Below are positions 15,363 to 21,222 of a stretch of DNA of 33,912 nucleotides, piece after piece. Under the pieces are notes generated by a model. That model searched no databases and had not been told where the DNA came from. It saw only the letters and a program-made list of their open reading frames with translations. A program made the position numbers and the translations under genes. The stretch is from a virus, in the IMG/VR virus record IMGVR_UViG_3300034104_000607, positions 1 to 33,912 of that record. One strand, written 5' to 3'. Positions within the stretch are counted from its first letter, which is position 1; each line of letters starts with the position of its first letter.

Positions 15363-15966
15363 ATCACGCTGCTTGCACTGTCGGGAGTACCATCCAGCGG
15401 AGTCTGTTCTGAGGCTCCCGGCAGGTTCTTTTTGCTCACTCCAACACGCCGTGGATTACGGCAGGGCCAAGGCTCAGAAGTCCCGTGAGAAGGCTCAGGC
15501 TACGGCTCACAAGATTCAGAAGGCTAAGGTCAAGGAAGGTGATATCCGGCATCAACATAAACTCACACAATCCACTGTCAACCGCCTTTGCCTTTTGTTG
15601 GATCAGGGGAAGCCCTGTATCTCGTGCGGCAGGCCAGATCAGGGTGGACGGATGAGGAATGCAAGTCATTTCAAATCCCGTGGAGCCAACAGCTTTCTCA
15701 GGTATGACTTGCGCGGACTACACGCATCTTGCGTCCCCTGTAATTTGTACCAGTCTGGGAACATCGAAGGATATCGTTCAGGACTCATACAACGCTACGG
15801 GAGCGCGATTGTCGAATATCTGGATACATCTCCAAGGGTCAAGGCGTGGACGGCTCCAGAGCTAATCCAGATGCGATCTGAGATCTCTGAAGAAATCCGT
15901 CGATTAGAGCGTGGCGAATCCCCTTCCCGGAACTGGCGTCAAATTGTTACAAATATCTTAGTCTAA
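15349..15966 (+). CDS. ninG: NinG-like recombination nuclease
   Basis: The 205-residue protein has the NinG (Rap) layout: an N-terminal zinc site with C8-x2-C11 and C29, a long basic linker helix (about 38-65, AKAQKSREKAQ), then a treble-clef nuclease-like domain with CISC (90-93), NASHFKSRG with His107, and CVPCN (128-131). Lambda NinG/Rap is a structure-specific nuclease that cuts branched recombination intermediates. The start at 15349 places MANSKSRCLHC at the N-terminus as in the family; longer in-frame codons run through the preceding gene. Confidence 0.85.
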   Translation: MANSKSRCLHCREYHPAESVLRLPAGSFCSLQHAVDYGRAKAQKSREKAQATAHKIQKAKVKEGDIRHQHKLTQSTVNRLCLLLDQGKPCISCGRPDQGGRMRNASHFKSRGANSFLRYDLRGLHASCVPCNLYQSGNIEGYRSGLIQRYGSAIVEYLDTSPRVKAWTAPELIQMRSEISEEIRRLERGESPSRNWRQIVTNILV

Positions 15967-15999
15967 GGGCTTTACACGCTAAACCCAAGGCTTTACAGT
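15957..15999 (+). promoter_or_regulatory. Candidate promoter for the small-gene operon, with an 11-bp palindrome upstream
   Basis: TTTACA (15971-15976) and TACAGT (15994-15999) are 17 nt apart, close to sigma70 -35 and -10 elements. CTTAG-T-CTAAG (15957-15967), a perfect dyad overlapping the NinG stop codon, lies just upstream and could be an operator. The CTTTAC, CTAAAC, CTTTA pattern matches the gap at 12643-12670. The promoter would drive 16045 onward, where a good GAGGAG site precedes the first gene. Confidence 0.55.
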
Positions 16000-16044
16000 T
16001 CCGTCCACTGCCACTAAATAGGCAGACTACTGAGGAGCTGCACT

Positions 16045-16245
16045 ATGAACAACCTTATCTGTCTACACGCTACAACCGCCAACGGCGTCACCCAAGAGGT
16101 TTGCCCAGAGGGTGATCTGATGTCATTTGAATCCTTCTGCAATTCCCTGCGTGACTTAGCAGACTGGGAACTGATTTCTTGCTGGGCTACCCAAGCGCAA
16201 GCTGACGAACTTGATGAAGAATATGGCATTCGGGGGATCGCATGA
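16045..16245 (+). CDS. Small hypothetical acidic protein
   Basis: A 66-residue acidic protein starting MNNLICLHATTANGVT, with a helix-rich FNSLRDLADWELIS-like centre and a QADELDEEYG end. GAGGAG at 16032-16037 is a strong ribosome binding site. It is the first gene after the candidate promoter near 15.97 kb. No family recognised. Confidence 0.65.
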   Translation: MNNLICLHATTANGVTQEVCPEGDLMSFESFCNSLRDLADWELISCWATQAQADELDEEYGIRGIA

Positions 16246-16337
16246 AGCAATCAATCACTACTTTCCTGACCGCCGCATGTGTGTACATCGTGTGGCTTTA
16301 CATCCTGCTCGAAGTCGTTGACGGGGTGCTGCAATGA
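16242..16337 (+). CDS. 31-residue single-span membrane peptide
   Basis: MKQSITTFLTAACVYIVW followed by LYILLEVVDG is one predicted transmembrane helix (about residues 7-25). ATGA-type overlaps with both neighbours (start 16242 inside the previous stop, stop overlapping the next ATG at 16334) support translation. Function unknown. Confidence 0.55.
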   Translation: MKQSITTFLTAACVYIVWLYILLEVVDGVLQ

Positions 16338-16522
16338 TTAACCGCGAACATGGCAGTCCGTTTGACCGGGGTGGCGCTGACAGCTACTACAGACGCAGGC
16401 AGATGCCGCACAAGATGGTCGGCACTGAACGGGTCTGGCTCACTCCGGACTCTGAGGAGTGGAAGGAGTACATGGAGGGGTATCAAATCAACGAGTCAAT
16501 CGGCAATCATAAGGAGTGGTAA
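16334..16522 (+). CDS. Conserved small phage protein (NREHGSPFDRGGADSYY type)
   Basis: The 62-residue protein begins MINREHGSPFDRGGADSYY, a motif I recognise from small proteins in the accessory regions of many enterobacterial and Vibrio phages, continues with a PHKMVGTERVWLT segment and ends acidic (EEWKEYMEGYQ). No function is assigned to the family. It overlaps the preceding gene by 4 nt and is adjacent to the HNH-recombinase gene. Confidence 0.7.
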   Translation: MINREHGSPFDRGGADSYYRRRQMPHKMVGTERVWLTPDSEEWKEYMEGYQINESIGNHKEW

Positions 16523-16963
16523 ATGGTGGCTATTTGCTTTGAGTGTTCTAAGCCAGCACAACATCTACACCATGTGGTTCCTCGAAGTTGCGGTGGAACA
16601 AAAACTTTACCTTTATGCGAACAATGCCACGGGCTAGTCCATGATAAACAATTTATGTCTATCTCGGCGCTCACCAGCTCGGCTATGCAGCATATGAAGG
16701 CAGAGGGCCGGTTTACAGGCAATGCTCCTTACGGCTGGCAGGTTGGTGCTGATGGTCATCTGGTCGAATCTGAAGCAGAGCAGCGTGTATTGAGCATAGT
16801 CAGTCATTACCGCGCACAGGGGCTGTCAGTACGAAAAATTGCCAGCATCCTTGCTGAAAAGGGGTTCAGATCAAGGGCAGGCAAGCCTTTGCACTTCCAA
16901 TCGGTTGCGAGGATGGCGGGCAGACCCGACCCATCAATCTTTTGTCAAATACAACAAATATAG
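16523..16963 (+). CDS. HNH-type zinc domain fused to a serine-recombinase DNA-binding domain
   Basis: The 146-residue protein starts after a strong AAGGAG site. Residues 5-40 form an HNH/zinc cluster: CFEC (5-8), HHVVPRSCGG (16-25), CEQCHGLVH (32-40). Residues about 60-135 match the Recombinase domain of large serine recombinases: GRFTGNAPYGW, then QRVLSIVSHYRAQGLSVRKI and LAEKGFRSRAGKPL. The catalytic serine domain of those enzymes is absent. It may be a site-directed endonuclease using a recombinase-derived DNA-binding module. The fusion appears genuine, since the frame is unbroken and the spacing between the two parts is short. Confidence 0.75.
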   Translation: MVAICFECSKPAQHLHHVVPRSCGGTKTLPLCEQCHGLVHDKQFMSISALTSSAMQHMKAEGRFTGNAPYGWQVGADGHLVESEAEQRVLSIVSHYRAQGLSVRKIASILAEKGFRSRAGKPLHFQSVARMAGRPDPSIFCQIQQI

Positions 16964-16975
16964 AAGGAATTATGT

Positions 16976-17146
16976 ATGGTACTCAAAAAGATTAGCGATC
17001 ATTTCTGGATGCTGTCGAGTGATGACGGATTGGTAAAACTAACATGGTTCGGCGCAACCAAGGGTGAGGTGCTGTTTAGGTTCAACGCCTACATCCGCTC
17101 AGTTGATCTGGACAAGATTCGTTACAAGCCGAGGGTAAGTGTATGA
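16976..17146 (+). CDS. Small hypothetical beta-rich protein
   Basis: A 56-residue protein starting MVLKKISDHFWMLSSD, apparently all-beta (LVKLTWFGATKGEVLFRFNAY). AGAAGGAATT upstream of 16976 can serve as ribosome binding site, and the stop overlaps the next gene's ATG (17143). A nearby ATG at 16972 runs into an early stop. Function unknown. Confidence 0.6.
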   Translation: MVLKKISDHFWMLSSDDGLVKLTWFGATKGEVLFRFNAYIRSVDLDKIRYKPRVSV

Positions 17147-17535
17147 GCATCGACAACTGCCAGAAGTGCGACAAGAGGCTGGACACTGACTTTGTTGAGT
17201 ACCAGCCAGACGGGAGCCTGTATTGCGGAGCGTGTGAGGCTGACATTGAGGAGGAGAAGTTGCAGAAACCAGACTGGAAAGCACTGGCGGGGGAGCTTGC
17301 GGATGCTTTGGACGCACTATTCGCTGGTAAGGTGCTGTGCGATGCGGAGCCGGTACGATGGATCAAGCCCGGATGCGAGCAGTACGACAACTTGATTGCT
17401 ACCGCCAACAAAACCGACATTGGCACGATGCGCATAGTTGCCATACAGGGAGCGGCAGAAGAATACGCTAGGCAGGGTAACGCGGTGCTAGCTAACGAGC
17501 TGTGGGGTAAGTTTGGCAAGGAGGGCGGGGAATGA
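17143..17535 (+). CDS. Zinc-ribbon protein, unknown function
   Basis: The 130-residue protein has an N-terminal zinc module CQKC (6-9) with DTDFVEYQPDGSLYCGAC providing CGAC about 20 residues later, as in small zinc ribbons, followed by a helical domain (WKALAGELADALDALFAG) and an Ala-rich end. Proteins with a C-x2-C-x-K-x2-DTDF start are common in phage accessory regions. It overlaps the neighbouring genes by 4 nt on each side. Confidence 0.65.
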   Translation: MSIDNCQKCDKRLDTDFVEYQPDGSLYCGACEADIEEEKLQKPDWKALAGELADALDALFAGKVLCDAEPVRWIKPGCEQYDNLIATANKTDIGTMRIVAIQGAAEEYARQGNAVLANELWGKFGKEGGE

Positions 17536-17624
17536 TTCGACTGATATCCCAACTGACCCTAGTCACTTTTTGCATGTTAACTATTTTTATTCTTTTAATC
17601 GCATTAACAGTGAGGATTGTATGA
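17532..17624 (+). CDS. 30-residue hydrophobic membrane peptide
   Basis: MIRLISQLTLVTFCMLTIF and LLIALTVRIV form one long hydrophobic helix. The start overlaps the previous stop (ATGA) and the stop overlaps the ATG of the MazG-like gene, so the operon reading is continuous. It is the second tiny single-span peptide of this region. Function unknown. Confidence 0.55.
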   Translation: MIRLISQLTLVTFCMLTIFILLIALTVRIV

Positions 17625-17929
17625 TCGAAAAACTAATTGCTGACTGTACGAAGTGGAGTGAAGATCGGCTGATATTTAAAAATGGCCGGAGGGAAACGCA
17701 GATGCTGAAGTTAATGGAGGAGATGGGAGAACTGGCGTCCAATATCGCAAAGCAAAGGGACGTACGCGACGATGTAGGCGATTGCTTGGTAGTCCTGAAC
17801 AACCTCGCACATATGTCAGGGACTACACTGGAGGAGTGTCTGGGGATTGCCTACTACCAGATCAAGGATCGCAAGGGCTTCCTGAACGGCAGCGGTGTAT
17901 TTATCCGGGATGTTGAGGTGATGCGATGA
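17621..17929 (+). CDS. MazG-like nucleotide pyrophosphohydrolase
   Basis: The 102-residue protein shows the MazG-type metal site: KLMEEMGELASNI with Glu33, Glu34 and Glu37, and VRDDVGDCLVVLNNLA with Asp50, Asp51 and Asp54 (E-x-x-E then E/D-x-x-D). The family hydrolyses nucleoside triphosphates to monophosphates, and phage members are thought to alter the host nucleotide or ppGpp pools. The length fits a single MazG domain. It is part of the small-gene operon with 4-nt overlaps on both sides. Confidence 0.85.
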   Translation: MIEKLIADCTKWSEDRLIFKNGRRETQMLKLMEEMGELASNIAKQRDVRDDVGDCLVVLNNLAHMSGTTLEECLGIAYYQIKDRKGFLNGSGVFIRDVEVMR

Positions 17930-18108
17930 ATAAGCGGATTAAGGTTGAACTTGTAAAGCCTGAGTGGCATGGGCTGACTCTGGCAGAAGTGAGAGCCGCT
18001 ATCGAATCAGTCAATGGTGTATCGCAAACTTATGATCCTGTGCTGCAATTTGCCCTGTATGAGTTTGCTTCAGAGCTTGAGGAATTGCTTATGGAGAAGA
18101 ACGGATGA
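17926..18108 (+). CDS. Small hypothetical protein
   Basis: A 60-residue protein starting MNKRIKVELVKPEWHGLTL, followed by an acidic helix (EFASELEELLMEK). 4-nt overlaps with the MazG-like and DUF3310 genes support it. No family recognised. Confidence 0.6.
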   Translation: MNKRIKVELVKPEWHGLTLAEVRAAIESVNGVSQTYDPVLQFALYEFASELEELLMEKNG

Positions 18109-18317
18109 CAGCAATCAACGAACAGATCGGTGGGGATCATTACAAACACATGCCTATTCAGCCGATGGAATATAGTATGAAAAACAATCTCAACGCTTGT
18201 CAGCATACGGTGGTCAAATATGTAACCCGGTACAAAGTCAAAGGCGGTAAACAGGATCTGTTGAAAGCAATCCACTGTATCGAAATGCTAATCGAAATGG
18301 AGTACGGCGATGACTAA
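18105..18317 (+). CDS. DUF3310 (SaV-like) phage protein
   Basis: The 70-residue product has the full DUF3310 pattern: GGDHYKHMPIQPMEYSMKNN, CQHTVVKYVTRYKVKGG and DLLKAIHCIEMLIE. This family is widespread in tailed phages, often in early operons near nucleotide metabolism genes; the molecular role is not settled. Here it follows MazG by one gene. The first ATG at 18105 overlaps the previous stop. Confidence 0.85.
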   Translation: MTAINEQIGGDHYKHMPIQPMEYSMKNNLNACQHTVVKYVTRYKVKGGKQDLLKAIHCIEMLIEMEYGDD

Positions 18318-18471
18318 TATCCAAAAGTGCAAGTGTGATCCTTCAACATGGGGACATCGGGTTCCTGATATCTGCGAAGAATACGAGCCGATCATGCTTT
18401 CGCTAGAGCGAATCGTAAATATCTGCGACAACTGCCACCATGACGAGAAATGCCATGAACCTCAGAAATGA
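18310..18471 (+). CDS. Small cysteine-rich protein, probably zinc-binding
   Basis: A 53-residue ORF with CKC near the N-terminus (about residues 7-9) and a second cluster CDNCHHDEKCH (39-49). The spaced Cys/His clusters suggest a zinc-stabilised fold. The start overlaps the DUF3310 stop by 8 nt. Function unknown. Confidence 0.6.
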   Translation: MTNIQKCKCDPSTWGHRVPDICEEYEPIMLSLERIVNICDNCHHDEKCHEPQK

Positions 18472-18709
18472 TCGAAGATTTGTTTTAACCGATTCAGGCA
18501 AACGCAATCACCCCGGCTGGGTGTCCGAAATCGAACAGCAGAAGCAGGAGTTTTTAAGCCGTGGTGGACGAGTTGAAGAAGTGCCAATTGGCGTTTCAAG
18601 ATATACGAATACCCTGTCTGCGAAGCTCCGAGCAGCATTCTGCGCACACTCTAGCCCCGCGAGTCAGGTACGAGTCAAGGCAGGGGACACTGGTGCCGAG
18701 GATTGTTGA
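18455..18709 (+). CDS. Small hypothetical protein, overlapped by another ORF
   Basis: An 84-residue frame from the ATG at 18455 (a longer reading from 18440 is possible). Residues LRNDRRFVLTDSGKRNHPG and EFLSRGGRVEEVPIGVS resemble short phage proteins with a GG-x-V-x-x-VP-x-GVS centre. The last third, after GVSRYTNT, looks poorer. It shares 18561-18709 with a second ORF in another frame that ends in a credible zinc motif, so either the genes overlap strongly or a frameshift is present. Confidence 0.5.
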   Translation: MNLRNDRRFVLTDSGKRNHPGWVSEIEQQKQEFLSRGGRVEEVPIGVSRYTNTLSAKLRAAFCAHSSPASQVRVKAGDTGAEDC

Positions 18710-18749
18710 GTATTGGTGTACAACATGTGGATTAACTGTGGAGAAATGA
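18561..18749 (+). CDS. Overlapping small ORF with CxxC end, status uncertain
   Basis: Read from a GTG at 18561, this 62-residue frame contains IPCLRSSEQHSAHTL and ends VPRIVEYWCTTCGLTVEK, a zinc-ribbon-like C-terminus (CTTC). It overlaps the 18455-18709 frame by 149 nt. The last 40 nt (18710-18749) are coding only in this frame and lead to the next gene's ATG at 18751 without gap, which supports at least its 3' part being translated. It may be the continuation of the upstream frame after a frameshift. Confidence 0.4.
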   Translation: MVDELKKCQLAFQDIRIPCLRSSEQHSAHTLAPRVRYESRQGTLVPRIVEYWCTTCGLTVEK

Positions 18750-18750
18750 A

Positions 18751-18921
18751 ATGATCTGGAATCCGTGGAAGGAAATAAAGCGGTTGAATGTAGAGTTGGA
18801 TCTGGTCAAGGAGCAGTACAAACTTTTGCAAACCAAGCATCAGATCCAGACCGAGATGCTCAAGCAAGCTCAGAAAAACGACCACCGTGGTAAAGACGGG
18901 AAGTTTAAGAAGGCGCATTAA
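18751..18921 (+). CDS. Small coiled-coil protein
   Basis: A 56-residue basic protein starting MIWNPWKEIKRLNVELDLV, mainly one heptad-like helix (Leu-rich, residues 8-40), with a HRGKDGKFKKAH basic tail. GGAGAAATGAA precedes the ATG. It is the last gene of the small-gene operon, and a hairpin follows at 18924-18941. Function unknown. Confidence 0.6.
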   Translation: MIWNPWKEIKRLNVELDLVKEQYKLLQTKHQIQTEMLKQAQKNDHRGKDGKFKKAH

Positions 18922-18923
18922 AA

Positions 18924-18941
18924 AGCCCCGGCGAAGGGGCT
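18924..18941. terminator. Hairpin after the small-gene operon; T-tract only on the minus strand
   Basis: AGCCCC (18924-18929) pairs with GGGGCT (18936-18941) around the 6-nt loop GGCGAA. Read on the minus strand the stem is followed by TTTTT, giving a normal intrinsic terminator, but on the + strand, where the genes are, no U-tract follows. It may end stray antisense transcription, or act on the + strand as an mRNA 3' stabiliser or weak terminator. Confidence 0.45.
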
Positions 18942-18974
18942 AAAGCGGTACTGCTGAGGGCTTACGGGCGGCGA

Positions 18975-19009
18975 TTGTAGATGCTTCCCGTCATATAGCA
19001 AGATATAAT
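18975..19009 (+). promoter_or_regulatory. Candidate promoter with perfect -10 before the DUF1376 gene
   Basis: The 197-nt gap 18922-19118 contains TATAAT at 19004-19009. The best upstream hexamer, TTGTAG at 18975-18980, is 23 nt away, too far for a normal -35, so an activator or extended contact would be needed. A roughly 100-nt leader to the ATG at 19119 would result; it holds a 20-codon ORF (19045-19107) that could be a leader peptide. I see nothing else in the gap. Confidence 0.4.
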
Positions 19010-19118
19010 GTTCCATGCCGGTGGCCGGTTCATAGCTGATCCCTATGAATGGTTCCGTCCGCTACCCATGCGGTCACTGGCAAGTTTTAAATCGCGGACA
19101 GACATAGCGGAACACATA

Positions 19119-19451
19119 ATGAACTTTTACCGCCGTTTTCCGGGCGATTATTTGCGTGACACCGGCACGTTGACCCTTCAGCAACATGGCGCATATTGCG
19201 TGATGCTTGACTACCACTATTCAACCGAAATGCCATTGCCGACTGGTGATGCCTTGTACCTGTTGCTTCGAGCGACAACCAAGGTTGAGAAGGCTGCGGT
19301 TGATTTTATCTGTGAGAATTACTGGAGCCTGATCCCTGAAGGTTACATCAACAGGAAGGCGGTGAAGGAGTTTTCAAGGACAGAAAAGCGCAGGGTGGTG
19401 AATGCTCAAAATGCTCGAAAGCGATGGGCACCAATCGAGATACCAAGCTAA
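19119..19451 (+). CDS. DUF1376 replication-associated protein
   Basis: The 110-residue protein matches DUF1376: MNFYRRFPGDYLRDTGTLTL, QHGAYCVMLDYHYSTEMPLP, LYLLLRATTKVEKAAVD. The family is common in phage replication modules and resembles the winged-helix N-terminus of some replication initiators or helicase loaders. An in-frame longer reading from 19008 adds residues unlike the family, so 19119 is preferred, although its ribosome binding site (AGCGGAA) is weak. It opens the replication group followed by helicase and nuclease. Confidence 0.75.
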   Translation: MNFYRRFPGDYLRDTGTLTLQQHGAYCVMLDYHYSTEMPLPTGDALYLLLRATTKVEKAAVDFICENYWSLIPEGYINRKAVKEFSRTEKRRVVNAQNARKRWAPIEIPS

Positions 19452-19458
19452 TGCTTTA

Positions 19459-19482
19459 TGCGAATCGCACTGCGAATTGCAC
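19459..19482. repeat. Tandem 12-bp near-palindromes, candidate operator
   Basis: TGCGAATCGCAC (19459-19470) is followed directly by TGCGAATTGCAC (19471-19482), one mismatch apart. In the first, TGCGA and TCGCA are perfect inverted arms around a single A. A third related stretch, ATCGCAATGC, lies at about 19487-19496. The element is in the non-coding gap 19452-19574 ahead of the Cys-rich and helicase genes, so binding of a small dimeric regulator is plausible. A weak TATACT (19519-19524) follows. Confidence 0.5.
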
Positions 19483-19574
19483 AAAAATCGCAATGCAACA
19501 CCAGACACCAGATATTTATATACTCATACACGGGCTTGGCTGGCCTGTACTACGGGTTAACAGGGGATTGGCTG

Positions 19575-19790
19575 ATGATCTACTGCGGTGAATGCGTCCA
19601 CTTCCTTGTCAACCCCACAACTGCCGACAACCCAGATGGCCGGTGCTTGGCACCAATACCTGCAGCAATCATCAAACCAGACCGCTATACAGTCTCGGCT
19701 TTAACTATGCTAGACTGCTCGGTGAGTCATAAAAAACCAAAAGAGGGTAAACAATATGGAATTAAGACCGCACCAGATCAAAGCCATTGA
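19575..19790 (+). CDS. Small Cys-rich protein preceding the helicase
   Basis: From the ATG at 19575, with AGGGG about 8 nt upstream, the product has 71 residues: MIYCGECVHF (CGEC pair), then PDGRCLAPIPA and a later Cys. Such C-x2-C-x-HF then DGRC proteins look like small zinc-binding phage proteins. The 3' end overlaps the helicase start by 35 nt; the tail is basic (KKPKEGKQYG). The frame stays open upstream to 19458, but there it lies in a repeat-containing gap and is unlikely to be translated. Confidence 0.55.
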   Translation: MIYCGECVHFLVNPTTADNPDGRCLAPIPAAIIKPDRYTVSALTMLDCSVSHKKPKEGKQYGIKTAPDQSH

Positions 19791-21222
19791 GATGATCCGG
19801 CACTCACTCAGGACTGGGCACAAACGACCCTTGTTGGCTGCTCCCTGCTCCTTTGGCAAAACCATCACTGCTGCGTGGTTACTCAAGGCTGCTGCTGAGA
19901 AGGGCAAGAGGGTAATTTTCTTCGCTGACCGAGTTAAGCTGATCGACCAAACTGTCAACGCCTTTGAATCCCTTGGGTTGGACTTCGGGGTGATGCAGGC
20001 CCAGCACTACCAGACCGACCATACGAAGCTGGTTCAGATTGCCAGCGTTCAAACAGTGGCTAGACGAGACCGCAAGCCGGAGTTCGATTTAGCCATAGTG
20101 GACGAATGCGCGACTATGTACGACTCCCTGACTCAACTCATGGATCGCTACGATCAAGTTCCCTTTATTGGTCTCTCAGCGACTCCCTACAGCAAGGGAC
20201 TGGGCAAGGTATACGATGACCTCTTGGTTCCGATTACGACTCAGGAGCTGCTGGATCAGGGGTATCTATGCCCGGTGGATTACTACGGTGGCCGGTCGGT
20301 ATCAACGAAAGGGATCAAAACCAAAGCACTTAAGACGGGTGGTTCTGATTACGATCCTGAAGCACTCTCTGAAGCCATTGAGAACGACAAAGAACTGGCA
20401 GGGGACATCGTTAAAAATTTTATGGAGCATGGAGTAGGACAAACCATAGCCTTCAGCCCATCGATCAAGCACTCCAAATACCTTGTCGACCTGTTCTTGG
20501 ATGCCGGGATATCAGCTGCTCACATTGACGGCTACATGGATGAGGAGGAACGGAAGCGGTTGTTTAAGGCCCACGATGACGGGACTATTAAAATCCTGAG
20601 CTGCTCAAGACTTCTTAATACCGGCTATGACGCTCCGACCGTTAGAACATTGATCGACTGCTTCCCTACTCGCTCACTGATTGTTTACCAGCAACGCGCA
20701 GGAAGAATATTTCGCACTGCTCCGGGCAAGGATAAAGCCATCTATTTAGACCACGCTGGGAATGTTGCTAGACATGGGTTTGCTGAGTCCCTGATTCCGT
20801 CTGTACTGGATGACGGTGAGCAGAACTTTCGAGAGGAAAGGCAGATCAAGGATAGGGAGGAGAAGGAAAAGCGAGTACAGACTTGTCCTGTGTGCAAGAA
20901 GCAGATGATGGGCATTCGATGCCAGTGTGGGTATACGATCCCGATTCGTGAACAGATCGAAACCGATGGCACGATGCTCCAGAAGATTGAGAAGGTCAAA
21001 ACGTACACAATGGCTGAGAAGAGCGCATGGTACTCCTCCCTGCTCCGCTACGCTCGATTCAAGGGTTACTCAGAGGGCTGGGCTGCTCACCAGTACAGGG
21101 AGAAGATGGGTGTCTGGCCGAGGTCTCTAGTGGTCGATGCGAACCGGCCTATGCTGCCAGAGGTTGAGGGGTGGATCACTCACAAGCAGATCAAGTGGGC
21201 GAACAGGCGAGAGGTTCGGTAA
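19756..21222 (+). CDS. SF2 (DEAD-like) DNA helicase with C-terminal zinc cluster
   Basis: The 488-residue protein has the SF2 motifs in order: LRPHQ (3-7), Walker A APCSFGKT (29-36), VDECAT (115-120, DECA variant), GLSATP (139-144), and motif VI YQQRAGRIFR (311-320). Residues 377-391 (CPVC then CQC) are a zinc cluster, followed by a helical C-terminal domain. It resembles phage UvsW/RecG-like and SSL2-type helicases that remodel branched DNA. AGAGGG precedes the ATG. With no polymerase or primase in the genome, it is the central replication-recombination motor. The nuclease gene starts in its stop codon (TAATG). Confidence 0.9.
   Translation: MELRPHQIKAIEMIRHSLRTGHKRPLLAAPCSFGKTITAAWLLKAAAEKGKRVIFFADRVKLIDQTVNAFESLGLDFGVMQAQHYQTDHTKLVQIASVQTVARRDRKPEFDLAIVDECATMYDSLTQLMDRYDQVPFIGLSATPYSKGLGKVYDDLLVPITTQELLDQGYLCPVDYYGGRSVSTKGIKTKALKTGGSDYDPEALSEAIENDKELAGDIVKNFMEHGVGQTIAFSPSIKHSKYLVDLFLDAGISAAHIDGYMDEEERKRLFKAHDDGTIKILSCSRLLNTGYDAPTVRTLIDCFPTRSLIVYQQRAGRIFRTAPGKDKAIYLDHAGNVARHGFAESLIPSVLDDGEQNFREERQIKDREEKEKRVQTCPVCKKQMMGIRCQCGYTIPIREQIETDGTMLQKIEKVKTYTMAEKSAWYSSLLRYARFKGYSEGWAAHQYREKMGVWPRSLVVDANRPMLPEVEGWITHKQIKWANRREVR

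Noticed and set aside
18975-18980. TTGTAG as a -35 box for the TATAAT at 19004
   Set aside because: A spacing of 23 nt is too long for normal sigma70; only the -10 is convincing, so the promoter is kept at low confidence.
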